A stretch of 64,000 nucleotides of DNA from Spirulina major PCC 6313. GTDB lineage: Bacteria > Cyanobacteriota > Cyanobacteriia > Cyanobacteriales > Spirulinaceae. The translations under genes and the position numbers were made by a program. Where the stretch lies: contig NZ_KV878783.1 in assembly GCF_001890765.1 (NCBI RefSeq), positions 1,589,174 to 1,653,173 of the forward strand. The letters run 5' to 3'. The notes beneath the pieces were generated by a model. That model was not told where the DNA came from. It was given only the letters and a program-made list of their open reading frames with translations, and made no database searches. Each line of letters begins with the position of its first letter. The stretch's first letter is position 1. Shown here in pieces: positions 42,536 to 52,499 of this stretch.

Positions 42536-42673
42536 ATGATTGCAGCCTCGCTATTGGCAGAATTGCCCGAAGCCTATCAAATTTTCGATCCCCTAGTGGA
42601 TGTCCTCCCGGTTATTCCGTTGCTCTTTTTGGCTCTTGCCTTTGTGTGGCAAGCGTCCGTTGGCTTCAAATAA
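42536..42673 (+). CDS. psbK: Photosystem II reaction centre protein K
   Basis: 45 residues, found by reading the spacer. It contains the near-invariant PsbK core [16 protein letters not shown] followed by the single membrane helix [20 protein letters not shown]. The first residues (MIAASLLAE) are the short leader removed in the mature protein. PsbK is a small thylakoid subunit at the edge of photosystem II that helps assembly and plastoquinone binding. A GGAAGGG site lies ahead of the ATG. It is a monocistronic gene followed by a terminator-like hairpin. Confidence 0.96.
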   Translation: MIAASLLAELPEAYQIFDPLVDVLPVIPLLFLALAFVWQASVGFK

Positions 42674-42742
42674 ACAGGGACGACCTCAACTACTTAGGGT
42701 CACAGTTCAAAGTGGTCACGTTTAACAGTTTGGGTTTTAAAC

Positions 42743-42797
42743 ATAACACCAGGTTAAAACTGAAAAAATAGCGCCCCCCATGGGTGTTATTTTTTTG
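42743..42797 (+). terminator. Terminator-like structure after psbK
   Basis: ATAACACC (42743-42750) can pair with GGTGTTAT (42783-42790), directly followed by a run of seven T. The loop is long (32 bases), so efficiency is uncertain. Confidence 0.5.
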
Positions 42798-42912
42798 CCT
42801 GTTCTATTACCGATAATTACTCTTATCGGAATTAGGAAAAGCACGTATTTTCATGGGTTTGAGGGATGATATAGCGATCCCAAGTCAATCGGAGATCTTG
42901 TCTCCTCATCCA

Positions 42913-42932
42913 CAAGGGGCTTAAGCCCCTTG
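42913..42932. repeat. 20-bp perfect palindrome
   Basis: CAAGGGGCTTAAGCCCCTTG reads the same on both strands. It lies in the 333-bp spacer between psbK and the convergent TPR gene; a half of it is seen at about 27920. It is a typical short dispersed palindrome; it could also help bidirectional termination. Confidence 0.65.
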
Positions 42933-43006
42933 CCTATTCATGAATCAAATAGGATTGATTGCTATCGGTCACATTCCCATCACCCTCTATATCAATGGAG
43001 CACCGC

Positions 43007-44128
43007 TTACGACGATCGCACCGCTGGGAGTGCGTTGGCGTGCTCACGTCGCCACCCATCGCGCCAATAGGCTAAACCGCTATAAAGCTGAAACGCCTGA
43101 TCCCATAAGCTAGGGCGACGACGCTCTAGATCAATCCGCGACGGCAGCCGGTTCAAGGTTTCACGAAAATCGATCGCACTGTCGGCAAAGGTGGCAAAGT
43201 CCGACCAGAGGACACCGCTAGGCAATTGGTGAGTGAGAAAGTCCATCAAGAGTTCCCAGTTTTGGCTGACGGTTTCGCCGGCATTGCCTGGGGTGGGGGT
43301 GAGGGTGATGCCGTTGAGGAATTGGTAGTGATGTTCACTGAGGCGCAGAATACAGTTGCGTTGGGGGAGATGGAGGTCACAGAACCAGAGATAGTCTTGG
43401 GTTTGGGTTTTGCGGATGAGTTGATTTTTGGCATCGAAGCTGACGACGGATTCAAACAGCGGGATGCGCCCGATGACTCGCTGCGTCACTTCTGACCATT
43501 GAAAGGTGAGGGTTCCGGGTTGCCCGGCCGAGTTGAGGCAGCGCACCGTGGGCCCGTTGTCCCCCGTGCCGAAATATTTAACGGTGAACACATTGAGGTC
43601 ATTAATGGCAGAAAGGGCGATCGCAAAACAGGGAATCTGAGCCGCATTGAGGGTGGTGGCGTAGTAATTTAATTCTCCCAAGGGCCCGGTGCGATAAAAA
43701 CGCCAACCCCGACTGGGAAGCTGGAGCCGCGCACTGTAAAGATCCAGTTTCATCACGGTGCTGAAGGTTTTGGCCGCTGCTTTTTTCTGCTCCGCTGGCA
43801 TGGGTTCAAGAATGAAGACCCCAAGATCATCCCCGCCCGGTGTGGCCAGGGCGGCAGCGATCGCATCCTGACGCGAACGAGCGGCGATCGTTTCAATCCG
43901 AGCAATCCCCTGACGGATATAGCGGATCAATTTTGGATTCGTCGTTTGCGGCAACAGTTGTAAATAGAGACGCTCCGCCTCATTCCGTTGCCCCATGCCT
44001 TCCTGCACCCGTCCCACATAAAACCGCACCCAAGGGTTTTGGCGATCGGTCTTCAGCAAGGGCTTTAATAATTGGGCAGCCCGTCGATAGTCTTCCTGCT
44101 GAATCGCCTCGGCAATTTCGTCTAGCAT
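43007..44128 (-). CDS. Conserved TPR-containing protein, function unknown
   Basis: 373 residues, not recognised as a named gene. The N-terminus has a TPR-like pair (DYRRAAQLLKPLLKTDRQNPWVRF and GQRNEAERLYLQLLPQT). The rest (GWRFYRTGPLGELNYYATTLN; YFGTGDNGPTVRCLN; QDYLWFCDLHLPQRNCILRLSE) is an unassigned globular domain with a conserved look. No signal peptide or membrane helix. A similar layout occurs in cyanobacterial proteins of unknown role. Convergent with psbK and divergent from the PATAN regulator. Confidence 0.75.
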   Translation of the reverse strand: MLDEIAEAIQQEDYRRAAQLLKPLLKTDRQNPWVRFYVGRVQEGMGQRNEAERLYLQLLPQTTNPKLIRYIRQGIARIETIAARSRQDAIAAALATPGGDDLGVFILEPMPAEQKKAAAKTFSTVMKLDLYSARLQLPSRGWRFYRTGPLGELNYYATTLNAAQIPCFAIALSAINDLNVFTVKYFGTGDNGPTVRCLNSAGQPGTLTFQWSEVTQRVIGRIPLFESVVSFDAKNQLIRKTQTQDYLWFCDLHLPQRNCILRLSEHHYQFLNGITLTPTPGNAGETVSQNWELLMDFLTHQLPSGVLWSDFATFADSAIDFRETLNRLPSRIDLERRRPSLWDQAFQLYSGLAYWRDGWRREHANALPAVRSS

Positions 44129-44407
44129 GGCCCTCGCTCCACATCCATATCAACCCGATTCTGTCTTATTCTTGAGCAACTCTGCACTCCATCTCCCTCG
44201 CCATGGCAGTCAAGACGGCACGACACAAGCCTAATTCCAGCACATCTGGGTCTGTTGTCTCTCCCTGTTTTAACAACTCTGTGTTACCAACGGTGGAACT
44301 GTTCACAAGCTGTTTACGAAATGTTCACAGGATTTTCACAAGTGTTACCTATGCTATGAAGTGTTAACCTTTTCGCCAGCACCCGTCCAACCCCCCCCAA
44401 CATTCCC

Positions 44408-45649
44408 ATGACTCAACAGCCCCTTCCCCTCAACACACAAGCTAGCTTCTCCGCAGAAGTGGCTCATGCTGGGTGCGAGCAAAAACAAGGGCTGACCGCT
44501 CAACTGCTGCAATACCGCGAACAAAAGTTCACCGGGCGTTTGTCGCTCACCTTGGGCAATGGTGTTGCGTGGCACTTCTACCTCCACTTAGGTCGCCTCG
44601 TCTGGATTGGAGGGGGTGAATCTCCGACGCGGCAATGGCGGCGATCGCTCCTCCTCAGCGCCCCCCACCTCACCGCCGCTGACCTCCGAATTCCCAGCAA
44701 CAGCAGGATTGAAAGTATGGAGTATCACATCCTCGTGATGCTCACCCTCCGCCAAAAAATCGACAGCGACCAAGCCACCGCGATCGTTACCGAAATCACC
44801 CACACCGCCTGCTTCGACATGGTGCAAGCGATCGCCCTCCACTCCCTCCAGCACGAAAGCCCCAACTTCACCCTCACCCCCTACCCCAGCATCCGCCCCT
44901 CCAGCACCGGCATGCTCCCCCAAGCCGCCATCCTCGACATTGCAACCATCCTTCAGCAAAGCCAAGCCCAATGGCAGCAATGGGTCGCCATCGGCCTCAC
45001 CCACTATTCCCCGAACCTCGCCCCCCGCATCGTAGACGCAGCACTCCTCGAACAGCAAACCAGCCTCGGCATCTACCAACAACTCACCCGCTTAATCAAC
45101 GGCCAACGCAGCCTCCGCGACATTGCCGCCCTCAAACACCAGTCCGTCCTCACCATCACCCGTACCCTCGTCCCCTTCATCGACGGTCATCTCCTCACCC
45201 TCGCACCCCCCAAGCCCCCCACGCAACCCCTCACCCCGCCGCCTGCCCACCCCCACCCCACCCAACCCCAAAATCAACCCCTAATCGCCTGCATCGACGA
45301 TGATCCCCGCGTCCAAGCCCGCCTCAACAAAATCCTCACCGCTGCTGGTTATCGTGTCTTGAGCATCACCAACCCGATTGAGGCTCTGCCCCTGCTCCTC
45401 CAAACCAAGCCCGATGCTGTTCTGTTGGACTTGATTATGCCCGTTGCGAATGGCTACGAAATCTGCGCTCAAATCCGGCGCGTCCAAGATTTCGCGGCCC
45501 TACCCGTGATCATGTTGACCGGCAATGATGGCGTGGTGGATCGGATGCGGGCCAAAATGGTGGGCGCATCGGGTTTCCTCACTAAGTCCACCAGCGTTGC
45601 GAAAATCACCGCCGCTCTCCAAACGCACTGTGGTGCGATCGCACCTTAA
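44408..45649 (+). CDS. PATAN (DUF4388) + receiver response regulator, PatA/PixG-like
   Basis: 413 residues. N-terminal PATAN domain (FTGRLSLTLGNGVAWHFYLHLGRLVWIGGGE, in parts) and a helical middle section. A Pro-rich linker (APPKPPTQPLTPPPAHPHP) is followed by a C-terminal receiver domain with IDDDP, phospho-Asp in LLDLIMP and Lys in FLTKSTS. This order is that of PatA, PixG and TaxP1 of cyanobacteria, which act in heterocyst patterning or type IV pilus phototaxis. No other pil or tax genes are adjacent, so the branch is open. Divergent from the TPR gene. Confidence 0.88.
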   Translation: MTQQPLPLNTQASFSAEVAHAGCEQKQGLTAQLLQYREQKFTGRLSLTLGNGVAWHFYLHLGRLVWIGGGESPTRQWRRSLLLSAPHLTAADLRIPSNSRIESMEYHILVMLTLRQKIDSDQATAIVTEITHTACFDMVQAIALHSLQHESPNFTLTPYPSIRPSSTGMLPQAAILDIATILQQSQAQWQQWVAIGLTHYSPNLAPRIVDAALLEQQTSLGIYQQLTRLINGQRSLRDIAALKHQSVLTITRTLVPFIDGHLLTLAPPKPPTQPLTPPPAHPHPTQPQNQPLIACIDDDPRVQARLNKILTAAGYRVLSITNPIEALPLLLQTKPDAVLLDLIMPVANGYEICAQIRRVQDFAALPVIMLTGNDGVVDRMRAKMVGASGFLTKSTSVAKITAALQTHCGAIAP

Positions 45650-45803
45650 CCGCGCCTCGGTTTGAGCATGCCCCCGCCGCCAGGTTTCCCCGTCGCTCCG
45701 GGTCTATGGCGGTGGTTGAAACCGTTAGGACAGGCAAGGGGCTGAGGAGCGTTAACTATTCTTTAACCCCTAGCACCTCCTACAGCGTTCTATCTGTACC
45801 AAA

Positions 45804-45840
45804 CCTCTCCCGGCATCCCCATTAGGGTCGCTAGGAGAGG
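45804..45840 (-). terminator. Hairpin downstream of ilvD
   Basis: CCTCTCC (45804-45810) and GGAGAGG (45834-45840) pair around a 23-base loop. Read on the reverse strand it lies about 28 bases after the ilvD stop and leads into TTTGG. It may also serve the convergent PATAN gene. Confidence 0.4.
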
Positions 45841-45867
45841 ATGTTAAAAACTGATGAACTGGCCCGA

Positions 45868-47553
45868 TTAACCGAGGTCGCGATCGGTCACAGCCCCTAA
45901 ATGGCTCGACGAAACGAGCTTGGCATATTTCGCCAACACGCCACGGGTATAGCGGGGGGCGGGGGGTTGCCATTGGGCGCGACGTTCCGCCAGTTCCTGA
46001 TCAGAAATATTCAGTTGCAAGAGGCGTGCATGGGCATCGATGGTGATCGAATCCCCTTCTTGGACGAGACCGATCGCACCCCCCACCGCTGCTTCGGGGG
46101 CCACATGACCCACCACCATGCCGTAAGTGCCGCCGGAAAAGCGCCCATCGGTAATCAACCCGACGGAATCCCCTAAACCTGCGCCGATAATCGCGGAGGT
46201 GGGGGCGAGCATTTCCCGCATGCCAGGGCCGCCTTTGGGGCCTTCGTAGCGGACGATAATCACATCCCCGGCTTGGATTTTCCCGGCTAGGATCGCATCG
46301 AGGCATTCTTCTTCGGAGTTGAAGACGCGGGCGGGGCCAGTGATTTGGGGGTTTTTAACGCCGCTAATTTTCGCCACTGCGCCATCGGTGGCTAGGTTGC
46401 CCTTGAGGATGGCGAGGTGGCCGCTGCGGTACATGGGATTGTCCCAGGGGCGGATCACGTCTTGATCCGGGGAGGGTTCGTCGGGGATGTCGGCGAGGAC
46501 TTCGGCGACGGTTTGACCGGAAATGGTGAGGGCATCGCCGTGGAGCATGCTGTGGTTGAGGAGCATTTTCATCACTTGGGGGATGCCGCCGGCGGTGTGG
46601 AGGTTGGTGGCGACGTAGCGGCCGCTGGGCTTGAGGTCGCAGATCACGGGGACGCGGGCGCGGATTTCTTCAAAGTCATCCAAGGTGAGGTCAACGCCGA
46701 CGGTGTGGGCGATCGCTAACAAATGCAGCACCGAATTAGTCGAACCCCCCACAGCCATGATCACCGCGATCGCATTTTCAAAGGCCTTGCGGGTGAGAAT
46801 CTGACTCGGCAGAATTTGATTGCGCACCGCATTCACCAACACCGCCGCCGATTGCGCCGTACTTTCGGCTTTTTCCGCATCCTCTGCCGCCATTGTCGAA
46901 GAATAGGGCAAACTCATCCCCATCGCCTCAAAGGCCGAAGACATCGTATTCGCCGTATACATTCCCCCGCAGGAACCCGCCCCCGGACAGGCGTTGCGCT
47001 CAATATTCATCAGGGTGTCTTCGTCAATTTTTCCGGCACTATATTGCCCCACCGCCTCGAAGGAACTAACCACGGTAAGATCCTGCCCATCGTAGTGACC
47101 GGGCTTAATCGTGCCGCCATAGACAAAAATCGCCGGAATATTCAGCCGCGCCATGGCGATCATCGCTCCCGGCATATTCTTATCACAGCCGCCGATCGCC
47201 AACACGCCATCCAAGCTCTGACCATTACACACCGTCTCGATGGAATCGGCGATCACATCCCGCGACACGAGGGAATATTTCATCCCTTCGGTTCCCATGG
47301 AAATCCCATCGGAGATCGTGATCGTCCCGAAAATTTGGGGCATGGCTCCGGCGGTTTTTAAGGCCGCTTCTGCCGTATTGGCCAAGTCGCCGATGCCCAT
47401 ATTACAGGGGGTAATCGTGCTGAATCCGTTGGCGACCCCAATGATCGGCTTGGTGAAATCATCATCCCCAAAGCCCACAGCGCGGAGCATGGCACGGTTG
47501 GGCGATCGCTGCACGCCCTGGGTCACAACTTGGCTTCTCCGGTTCTCAGACAT
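45868..47553 (-). CDS. ilvD: Dihydroxy-acid dehydratase
   Basis: 561 residues, normal length. An Fe-S enzyme that dehydrates dihydroxy acids to the keto acids of valine, isoleucine and leucine synthesis. Cluster cysteines are visible in [17 protein letters not shown] (broken by one substitution-free window) and [16 protein letters not shown]. The C-terminal [20 protein letters not shown] is the family signature. The start [22 protein letters not shown] is typical. Stand-alone gene. Confidence 0.96.
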   Translation of the reverse strand: MSENRRSQVVTQGVQRSPNRAMLRAVGFGDDDFTKPIIGVANGFSTITPCNMGIGDLANTAEAALKTAGAMPQIFGTITISDGISMGTEGMKYSLVSRDVIADSIETVCNGQSLDGVLAIGGCDKNMPGAMIAMARLNIPAIFVYGGTIKPGHYDGQDLTVVSSFEAVGQYSAGKIDEDTLMNIERNACPGAGSCGGMYTANTMSSAFEAMGMSLPYSSTMAAEDAEKAESTAQSAAVLVNAVRNQILPSQILTRKAFENAIAVIMAVGGSTNSVLHLLAIAHTVGVDLTLDDFEEIRARVPVICDLKPSGRYVATNLHTAGGIPQVMKMLLNHSMLHGDALTISGQTVAEVLADIPDEPSPDQDVIRPWDNPMYRSGHLAILKGNLATDGAVAKISGVKNPQITGPARVFNSEEECLDAILAGKIQAGDVIIVRYEGPKGGPGMREMLAPTSAIIGAGLGDSVGLITDGRFSGGTYGMVVGHVAPEAAVGGAIGLVQEGDSITIDAHARLLQLNISDQELAERRAQWQPPAPRYTRGVLAKYAKLVSSSHLGAVTDRDLG

Positions 47554-47743
47554 AACGCTACACTCTCAAACTCAATTCTGTACTTTTGGTCTAGTTCTCA
47601 CTGTGACATGAAGGGGGAACCGTCCCGCCACACCCTCATTGAGACTTAAGATTTTCCCCAGGGTTGACTACCTTTGCTTTATTTGCATAAAGCGATACCC
47701 GATCACCTGATATAACCATAGAGTCGTTTTTGGTCAATAGAGC

Positions 47744-48060
47744 ATGATGCGTGTTTGTAGTTACTTGGGTGTCGTGATTGCTGTTGTGGGTTTAAGTGAC
47801 GGTGCGATCGCCCAGATTCAACCCGACAACACCTTAGCAACAGAAGGCTCTATTCTCAACGGTAACGTAATCGAAGGAGGCGCGTTCTGAGGGACGAATC
47901 TACTCCATAGCTTCCAAGAATTCAACATCAACACCGCTCAACGCATCGACTTCGCCAACCCCAACCGCATCACAGACATCTTCAGCCGAGTCACCGGCCC
48001 AAACCCCTCCCTATTGCCCAATGTATTTAGGGGCAGCGCGGGAGACAATTCAGTGAAACA
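47744..48060 (+). pseudogene. Second two-partner secretion exoprotein remnant (nonsense mutation, truncated)
   Basis: The frame from ATG 47744 gives a signal peptide (MMRVCSYLGVVIAVVGLSDGAIAQ) and a TPS start (NTLATEGSILNGNVIEGGAF). It meets TGA at 47888-47890, then continues in the same frame as GTNLLHSFQEFNINTAQRIDF and ITDIFSRVTGPNPSLLPNVF. The family has Arg before the Gly at that place, so CGA probably became TGA. Past about 48030 the family resemblance is lost; the normal proteins run on for hundreds of residues. The remaining 48060-48361 holds no gene. Confidence 0.82.
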
Positions 48061-48361
48061 TCGCAGGCTAGATGTTGTGGTGATCATTTACATCAAATTA
48101 ACGCTAGCTTCCACGCTAACACTGATTTAAATATTTCTGATAACACCCCCCTGATACAAACAATAAAGGGTCTTCACGGTTTAAGGTCATAAAAAAAGCT
48201 AATGTTACGAGTTTTCAAGACTTTCAGGAGCCAGATCACCCCAATAATGTAGCAAATCATGCAGTTTTAACCACAAACCGAGAAGAGCCTAAAAGCCTTT
48301 ATTTTTGCGAAAATAAAGGCTTTTAAACGGTTCAGGTGACATGAGCTTGTCAAACGCTTGA

Positions 48362-48646
48362 TTAGCTGTTGTAACGGGCTTCGAGCCAAGTGCGTAAATC
48401 AGATTCTGAATCACCGCAGAAGCGTTTTTGAGTGCGGGGATCGTAGGCGTTGAATTGTTTAACTCCGTTGGCATTTTGACGCACCCAAATACGAGGCTCG
48501 TTGGCTTGGGTAAGGTGGTGAATCGTCCAATTGAGGGTGGTTTTAAGGTGTTGCGTGAATTTGGTGGCAAGGTAAAGAGCGATGGAGGATTTACCATAGA
48601 TCTTTTCAAGTTTTTGTTGTTGGGTGGAGAGGCTGAAGTTGGTCAT
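48362..48646 (-). CDS. Small hypothetical protein
   Basis: 94 residues from the ATG at 48646 (MTNFSLSTQQQKLEKIY), which has AGGGGG just upstream; a longer frame to 48718 is possible. The sequence contains IWVRQNANGVKQFNAYDPRTQ and SESDLRTWLEARYNS, both hydrophilic, with no membrane segment. The C-terminal part could be a small DNA- or RNA-binding fold, but no family was recognised. It lies between a pseudogene and a MITE, so it may be accessory. Confidence 0.55.
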   Translation of the reverse strand: MTNFSLSTQQQKLEKIYGKSSIALYLATKFTQHLKTTLNWTIHHLTQANEPRIWVRQNANGVKQFNAYDPRTQKRFCGDSESDLRTWLEARYNS

Positions 48647-48812
48647 GGTATGAACCCCCTGTTGTGTAGTATTTTGGGTGAACAATTTCACTGTAACGAC
48701 TCCCACTTTGAGGGACAACGGATAGAATAGATGTTAATTATCGAAATTATCGATGGTTCCTGTGGACATCCCCCTCAATACTGAAGAAAATGAATGGATT
48801 GTCGGTGGGACT

Positions 48813-48962
48813 TGGTTGACTGACAAAGGTTGATAGCCCTCACCCCCAACCCCTCTCCTAGAGGGCGAGGGGAGCCGATCCCTTTTTCCAGTTCCCTCTC
48901 CCCTAGGAAGAGGGCTAGGGTGAGGGCTTGCTGGGATCTGGCTAATTTTGTCAGTCAACCAG
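48813..48962. mobile_element. MITE-like element with 15-bp terminal inverted repeats
   Basis: About 150 bp bounded by TGGTTGACTGACAAA (48813-48827) and its complement TTTGTCAGTCAACCA (48947-48961). It is flanked by exact 10-bp direct repeats CGGTGGGACT (48803-48812 and 48963-48972). The interior is itself a long palindrome (AGCCCTCACCC...GGGTGAGGGCT). It encodes nothing and would depend on a transposase elsewhere. A decayed right half is at 36490-36519. It lies 60 bp before the LysR gene. Confidence 0.85.
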
Positions 48963-49032
48963 CGGTGGGACTCGCTTGTGAGGTTAGACCCTGCGCACGA
49001 TTTCGATTCCCTCTCTGTCATCTGGGTTTGCT

Positions 49033-49929
49033 ATGCATCCGTTTAATCCCTACAAGATCAAGATTTCGCAGTTGGTGGCGTTTGTGGCGATCGCAGACCA
49101 TGGCACGTTTAGCGCGGCGGCGTTGGCTTTGGATTTATCCCAATCGACGGTGAGCCATGCGATCGCTGCCCTCGAAGCAGAATTGGGCGTGCAGTTGATC
49201 AAGCGCAGTCGCCAAGGGGCACAGCTTACCGTCGTGGGCGATCGCGTCATGAAAGAAGCCCATGCCATCTTGAGACACCTCGACAATATTTCCCAAGAAG
49301 CCAACCAAGCGCGGGGTCTACGGGGGGGACAGGTTCACATCGCCGCCTATCGCAGCATGGCCACTCACCTTTTGCCCAGCGCAATTTCGCGACTCCACGA
49401 CCTCTATCCGACGATTAAAGTCAAAATCACCGAATTCGACGAGTTCTACAACATTGAAAAAGCCCTCCTCAACGGTCAAGCCGACCTCAGCGTTGCAGAA
49501 TTACCCGAAGGCGATGAGTTTGAAACCTGGGAAATTCTCTGTGATGACTACCTGGCGTTGATGCCGCCGAGCTTCACCGGCCCCACACAACTCACCTGGG
49601 CTGATTTGGCCGCCTATCCGCTGATTGTGTCGTCGGTGAATACCTGTTCCCATCGCATCCATAACTGTTTGAAAACCGTTGAAACCTCCCTCAACATTGC
49701 CTATGAACTGCGGGAAGATTCGACGATTATCGGGATGGTGCTGCGTAACTTAGGGGCGGCGATTTTGCCCCGGATGGCAGCGGAACCAATTCCCAAGGGG
49801 ATTAAGGTGTGTAAATTGCCCTGTGTGCTGACTCGGACGATCGGGATTGCGATGCTCAAGGATGCGCTCCATCCTCCGGCAGTCTATGCGTTTCTCGATG
49901 CGCTGCGCCAGGCGGGGATGTTTACGTGA
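49033..49929 (+). CDS. LysR-family transcriptional regulator
   Basis: 298 residues, normal length. Winged helix-turn-helix at about 8-68 (VAIADHGTFSAAALALDLSQ; STVSHAIAALEAELGV), a linker helix and a two-lobe effector domain (GQVHIAAYRSMATHLLPSAI; DLSVAELPEGDEFE; EDSTIIGMVLRNLGAAILPR). These proteins bind a small metabolite and control a neighbouring, often divergent, operon. No obvious target lies upstream, where a MITE now sits. The effector cannot be deduced; the variant CysB/CbbR-like features are not clear. Confidence 0.9.
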   Translation: MHPFNPYKIKISQLVAFVAIADHGTFSAAALALDLSQSTVSHAIAALEAELGVQLIKRSRQGAQLTVVGDRVMKEAHAILRHLDNISQEANQARGLRGGQVHIAAYRSMATHLLPSAISRLHDLYPTIKVKITEFDEFYNIEKALLNGQADLSVAELPEGDEFETWEILCDDYLALMPPSFTGPTQLTWADLAAYPLIVSSVNTCSHRIHNCLKTVETSLNIAYELREDSTIIGMVLRNLGAAILPRMAAEPIPKGIKVCKLPCVLTRTIGIAMLKDALHPPAVYAFLDALRQAGMFT

Positions 49930-50131
49930 GGGGGAAGGCGCGATCGCATCACCTGGCCGTGATGGCCCACACACCCATCGCTCGCAACTGCAAAATACCG
50001 CCCGTAGTTTAGCCCAGAGGTTGGGGCGCGATCGCGAGTAATGGCTCGATGCAAAAACCGTAACGAGCACACCCGAACCCAAAAATCGTCGGGGCACAAC
50101 TCCACCGCCTGGAGGGTTCGACCCTAGGGGG

Positions 50132-50458
50132 CTAAGCCGTAACTAACGATGCCAAGGGGTCGGGAATGGCTGCGCTGGGTGCTTCAAATTCCCCAGTGAG
50201 GACAAATTCTAGGCGTAATTTGAGCCAGGTGATAAATTGTTTGTTTGTGGAAACGATCGCAACAGCGGGTTTGGGACATTGGGCATTGGCGGCAACGAGT
50301 TCAGGGGCTTCGAGGAAAGCCGGCTGCTTGACAAGCCAAAAGTCAATCTCTTTCTGTTGTTCCCCGTAGTGGCGGGTGCGTTCTTTGAGCACTTCTTCGA
50401 GGGGTTCTTCTTCGAGTAAAAATTTCTGACTGGCAGCCACGTAATAATAAGTCGTCAT
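50132..50458 (-). CDS. ycf54: Ycf54 family, Mg-protoporphyrin monomethyl ester cyclase partner
   Basis: 108 residues. MTTYYYVAASQKFLLEEEPL followed by IDFWLVKQPAFLEAPEL and FITWLKLRLEFVLTGEF is the Ycf54/DUF2488 signature. Ycf54 is required for the aerobic cyclase (AcsF) that forms the fifth ring of chlorophyll. It lies 63 bp downstream of pdxJ on the same strand, probably co-transcribed. Confidence 0.94.
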   Translation of the reverse strand: MTTYYYVAASQKFLLEEEPLEEVLKERTRHYGEQQKEIDFWLVKQPAFLEAPELVAANAQCPKPAVAIVSTNKQFITWLKLRLEFVLTGEFEAPSAAIPDPLASLVTA

Positions 50459-50521
50459 AATTAGTTACAAATTCTCCGTATTCCATTGTTGTGGGTCGTG
50501 ACAGGGTTTAGGGGCGATCGT

Positions 50522-51244
50522 TCACAATTCTCCACGCATGGCTTTTTTCATGTCCTGCACGGCTCGCTCCATCCCAATCAGGGAGGCGCGGCTGATGATG
50601 GTGTGGCCGATGTTGAGTTCTTCCATGTGGGGAATGGAAGCCACGGGATAGACATTGCGATAGGTCAGGCCGTGACCGGCATTGATGCGGAGGCCAAGGC
50701 TGCGGGCGAGTTCTGCGCCTTGGGTGAGGATGGCCAATTCGCGATCGCTCTCCTCCTCACCCAAGGCGTTGGCATAGGTTCCGGTGTGAAGTTCGATAAA
50801 CTGGGCTTGGGTTTTGGCGGCGGCGGCGATTTGATCTTGGTCGGCATCAATGAACCAACTGACGGGAATGCCCGCCGATTGGAGGCGATCGCACACCTGA
50901 CAGTAGCGATCGAGGTCACCGAGTAAATTCAGCCCGCCCTCAGTGGTCACCTCTTCGCGCTTCTCCGGCACTAGGGTCGCGTAGTCCGGCTTCACCTCTA
51001 GAGCAATCTGCACCATTTCATCCGTCGCCGCCATTTCCAAATTCAAATGGGTTTGCACCGTTTCCCGCAAGAGGCGAATATCACGATCCTGGATATGGCG
51101 ACGATCTTCGCGCAGATGGGCCGTAATACCATCCGCTCCGGCGAGTTCTGCTAAAAAGGCAGCGGCAACCGGCTCCGGCTCAATGGTGCGGCGAGCTTGG
51201 CGAATCGTGGCAATGTGGTCAATATTAACGCCGAGAGTTAACAC
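50522..51244 (-). CDS. pdxJ: Pyridoxine 5'-phosphate synthase
   Basis: 240 residues, normal length. It condenses 1-deoxyxylulose 5-phosphate with aminoacetone 3-phosphate in the DXP-dependent vitamin B6 route. The family start is clear: [17 protein letters not shown], then [20 protein letters not shown], a phosphate-binding LNLEMAAT and [12 protein letters not shown] near the end. It is followed by ycf54. Confidence 0.96.
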   Translation of the reverse strand: MLTLGVNIDHIATIRQARRTIEPEPVAAAFLAELAGADGITAHLREDRRHIQDRDIRLLRETVQTHLNLEMAATDEMVQIALEVKPDYATLVPEKREEVTTEGGLNLLGDLDRYCQVCDRLQSAGIPVSWFIDADQDQIAAAAKTQAQFIELHTGTYANALGEEESDRELAILTQGAELARSLGLRINAGHGLTYRNVYPVASIPHMEELNIGHTIISRASLIGMERAVQDMKKAMRGEL

Positions 51245-51482
51245 AAGACAGAATTTCTAACACAATAAGTCTTGTATATTACACCGAAAAACCACGGGAT
51301 TGTGAAACCACACAGACCGGCTTGTCTGACCATTGCGCACAGTGTACCGTCCGAACCGTACAACGAGCGAGCGCACCCGCTGACCTCAAAAGGCTAAGGG
51401 GTGCGATTAAGACCAGAAAATAAATTAAGCGGTTCTCACTTGTTCAGCGGATAACAGCGATCGCTCCCGATGAGGGTGATCG

Positions 51483-52463
51483 TTAAGCGCCGAGGTCGTG
51501 GAATTGACCGATGGCCCGGAATTTTTGATAGCGGGCTTCGCGGCGTTCAGCCGGGGTGAGACTGAGTAAGACTTCGAGGTTCTTCAGGAGGCTGGCTTTC
51601 AACCCCTGAGCCGCGCCGATGGGGTCAGAATGCGCACCACTCGACGGTTCGGGGAGGATTTCATCGAGAATGCCCAGGTTTTTGAGATCCCAGGCGGTGA
51701 TTTTTAATGCTGCTGCGGCTTGGGGGGCTTTGGCGGCATCTTTCCAGAGAATGGCGGCGCAGGCTTCGGGGGTGGCGACGGTGTAAACGGCATGCTCGAA
51801 CATGAGGATGCGATCGCCCACGCCAATCCCCAACGCGCCCCCCGATCCGCCTTCGCCGATCACAGTACAGAGAATCGGCACATCAAAACTAAACATTTCC
51901 CGCAGGTTATAGGCGATCGCTTCCCCCTGGCCGCGTTTTTCCGCCTCAACCCCCGCCCAAGCCCCCGGCGTATCAATAAAGGTCAAAATCGGCATCCCAA
52001 ACCGATTCGCATGCTCCATCAACCGCAAGGCCTTCCGGTAGCCCCCCGGTGATGCCATGCCAAAATTACGCAGGACATTATCTTTGGTATCCCGGCCCTT
52101 TTGATGGCCGAGCATCACCACCGGCATCCCGCCCAAACGAGCCACCCCACCCACCAACGCCGGGTCATCATTGCCACTGCGATCGCCATGGAGTTCAAGC
52201 CACTCATCACACATCGCCTGAATATAGTCCAACGTCGAAGGACGACGCGGATGCCGCGCCAACTGAAGCCGCTGAGCCGGAGTCAAACTACTAAAAATTT
52301 CTTGGCGCAACTGGTCTGCTTTCGCCTCCAACTCCCGGATTTGCTCAGACACATCGACGTTATTTTCACGGGCAAGTTCACGAATCTGCTCAATCCGCGA
52401 CTCTAACTCGCAGAGCGGCTTCTCAAACGTAAGCAGAAACGGACGGTTTTTAGTGGCACTCAT
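51483..52463 (-). CDS. accA: Acetyl-CoA carboxylase carboxyltransferase subunit alpha
   Basis: 326 residues, normal length. With AccD it transfers carboxylate from biotin to acetyl-CoA, giving malonyl-CoA for fatty acids. Visible features: an N-terminal coiled coil ([20 protein letters not shown]), [22 protein letters not shown], and the oxyanion region [22 protein letters not shown]. It starts 37 bp after the aar stop in the same direction. The ado-aar-accA order is a conserved cyanobacterial arrangement that links fatty-acid synthesis to alkane formation. Confidence 0.96.
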   Translation of the reverse strand: MSATKNRPFLLTFEKPLCELESRIEQIRELARENNVDVSEQIRELEAKADQLRQEIFSSLTPAQRLQLARHPRRPSTLDYIQAMCDEWLELHGDRSGNDDPALVGGVARLGGMPVVMLGHQKGRDTKDNVLRNFGMASPGGYRKALRLMEHANRFGMPILTFIDTPGAWAGVEAEKRGQGEAIAYNLREMFSFDVPILCTVIGEGGSGGALGIGVGDRILMFEHAVYTVATPEACAAILWKDAAKAPQAAAALKITAWDLKNLGILDEILPEPSSGAHSDPIGAAQGLKASLLKNLEVLLSLTPAERREARYQKFRAIGQFHDLGA

Positions 52464-52499
52464 AGGGACAGGTTAAGGGTAAAACAAACCAGTGGGGGG

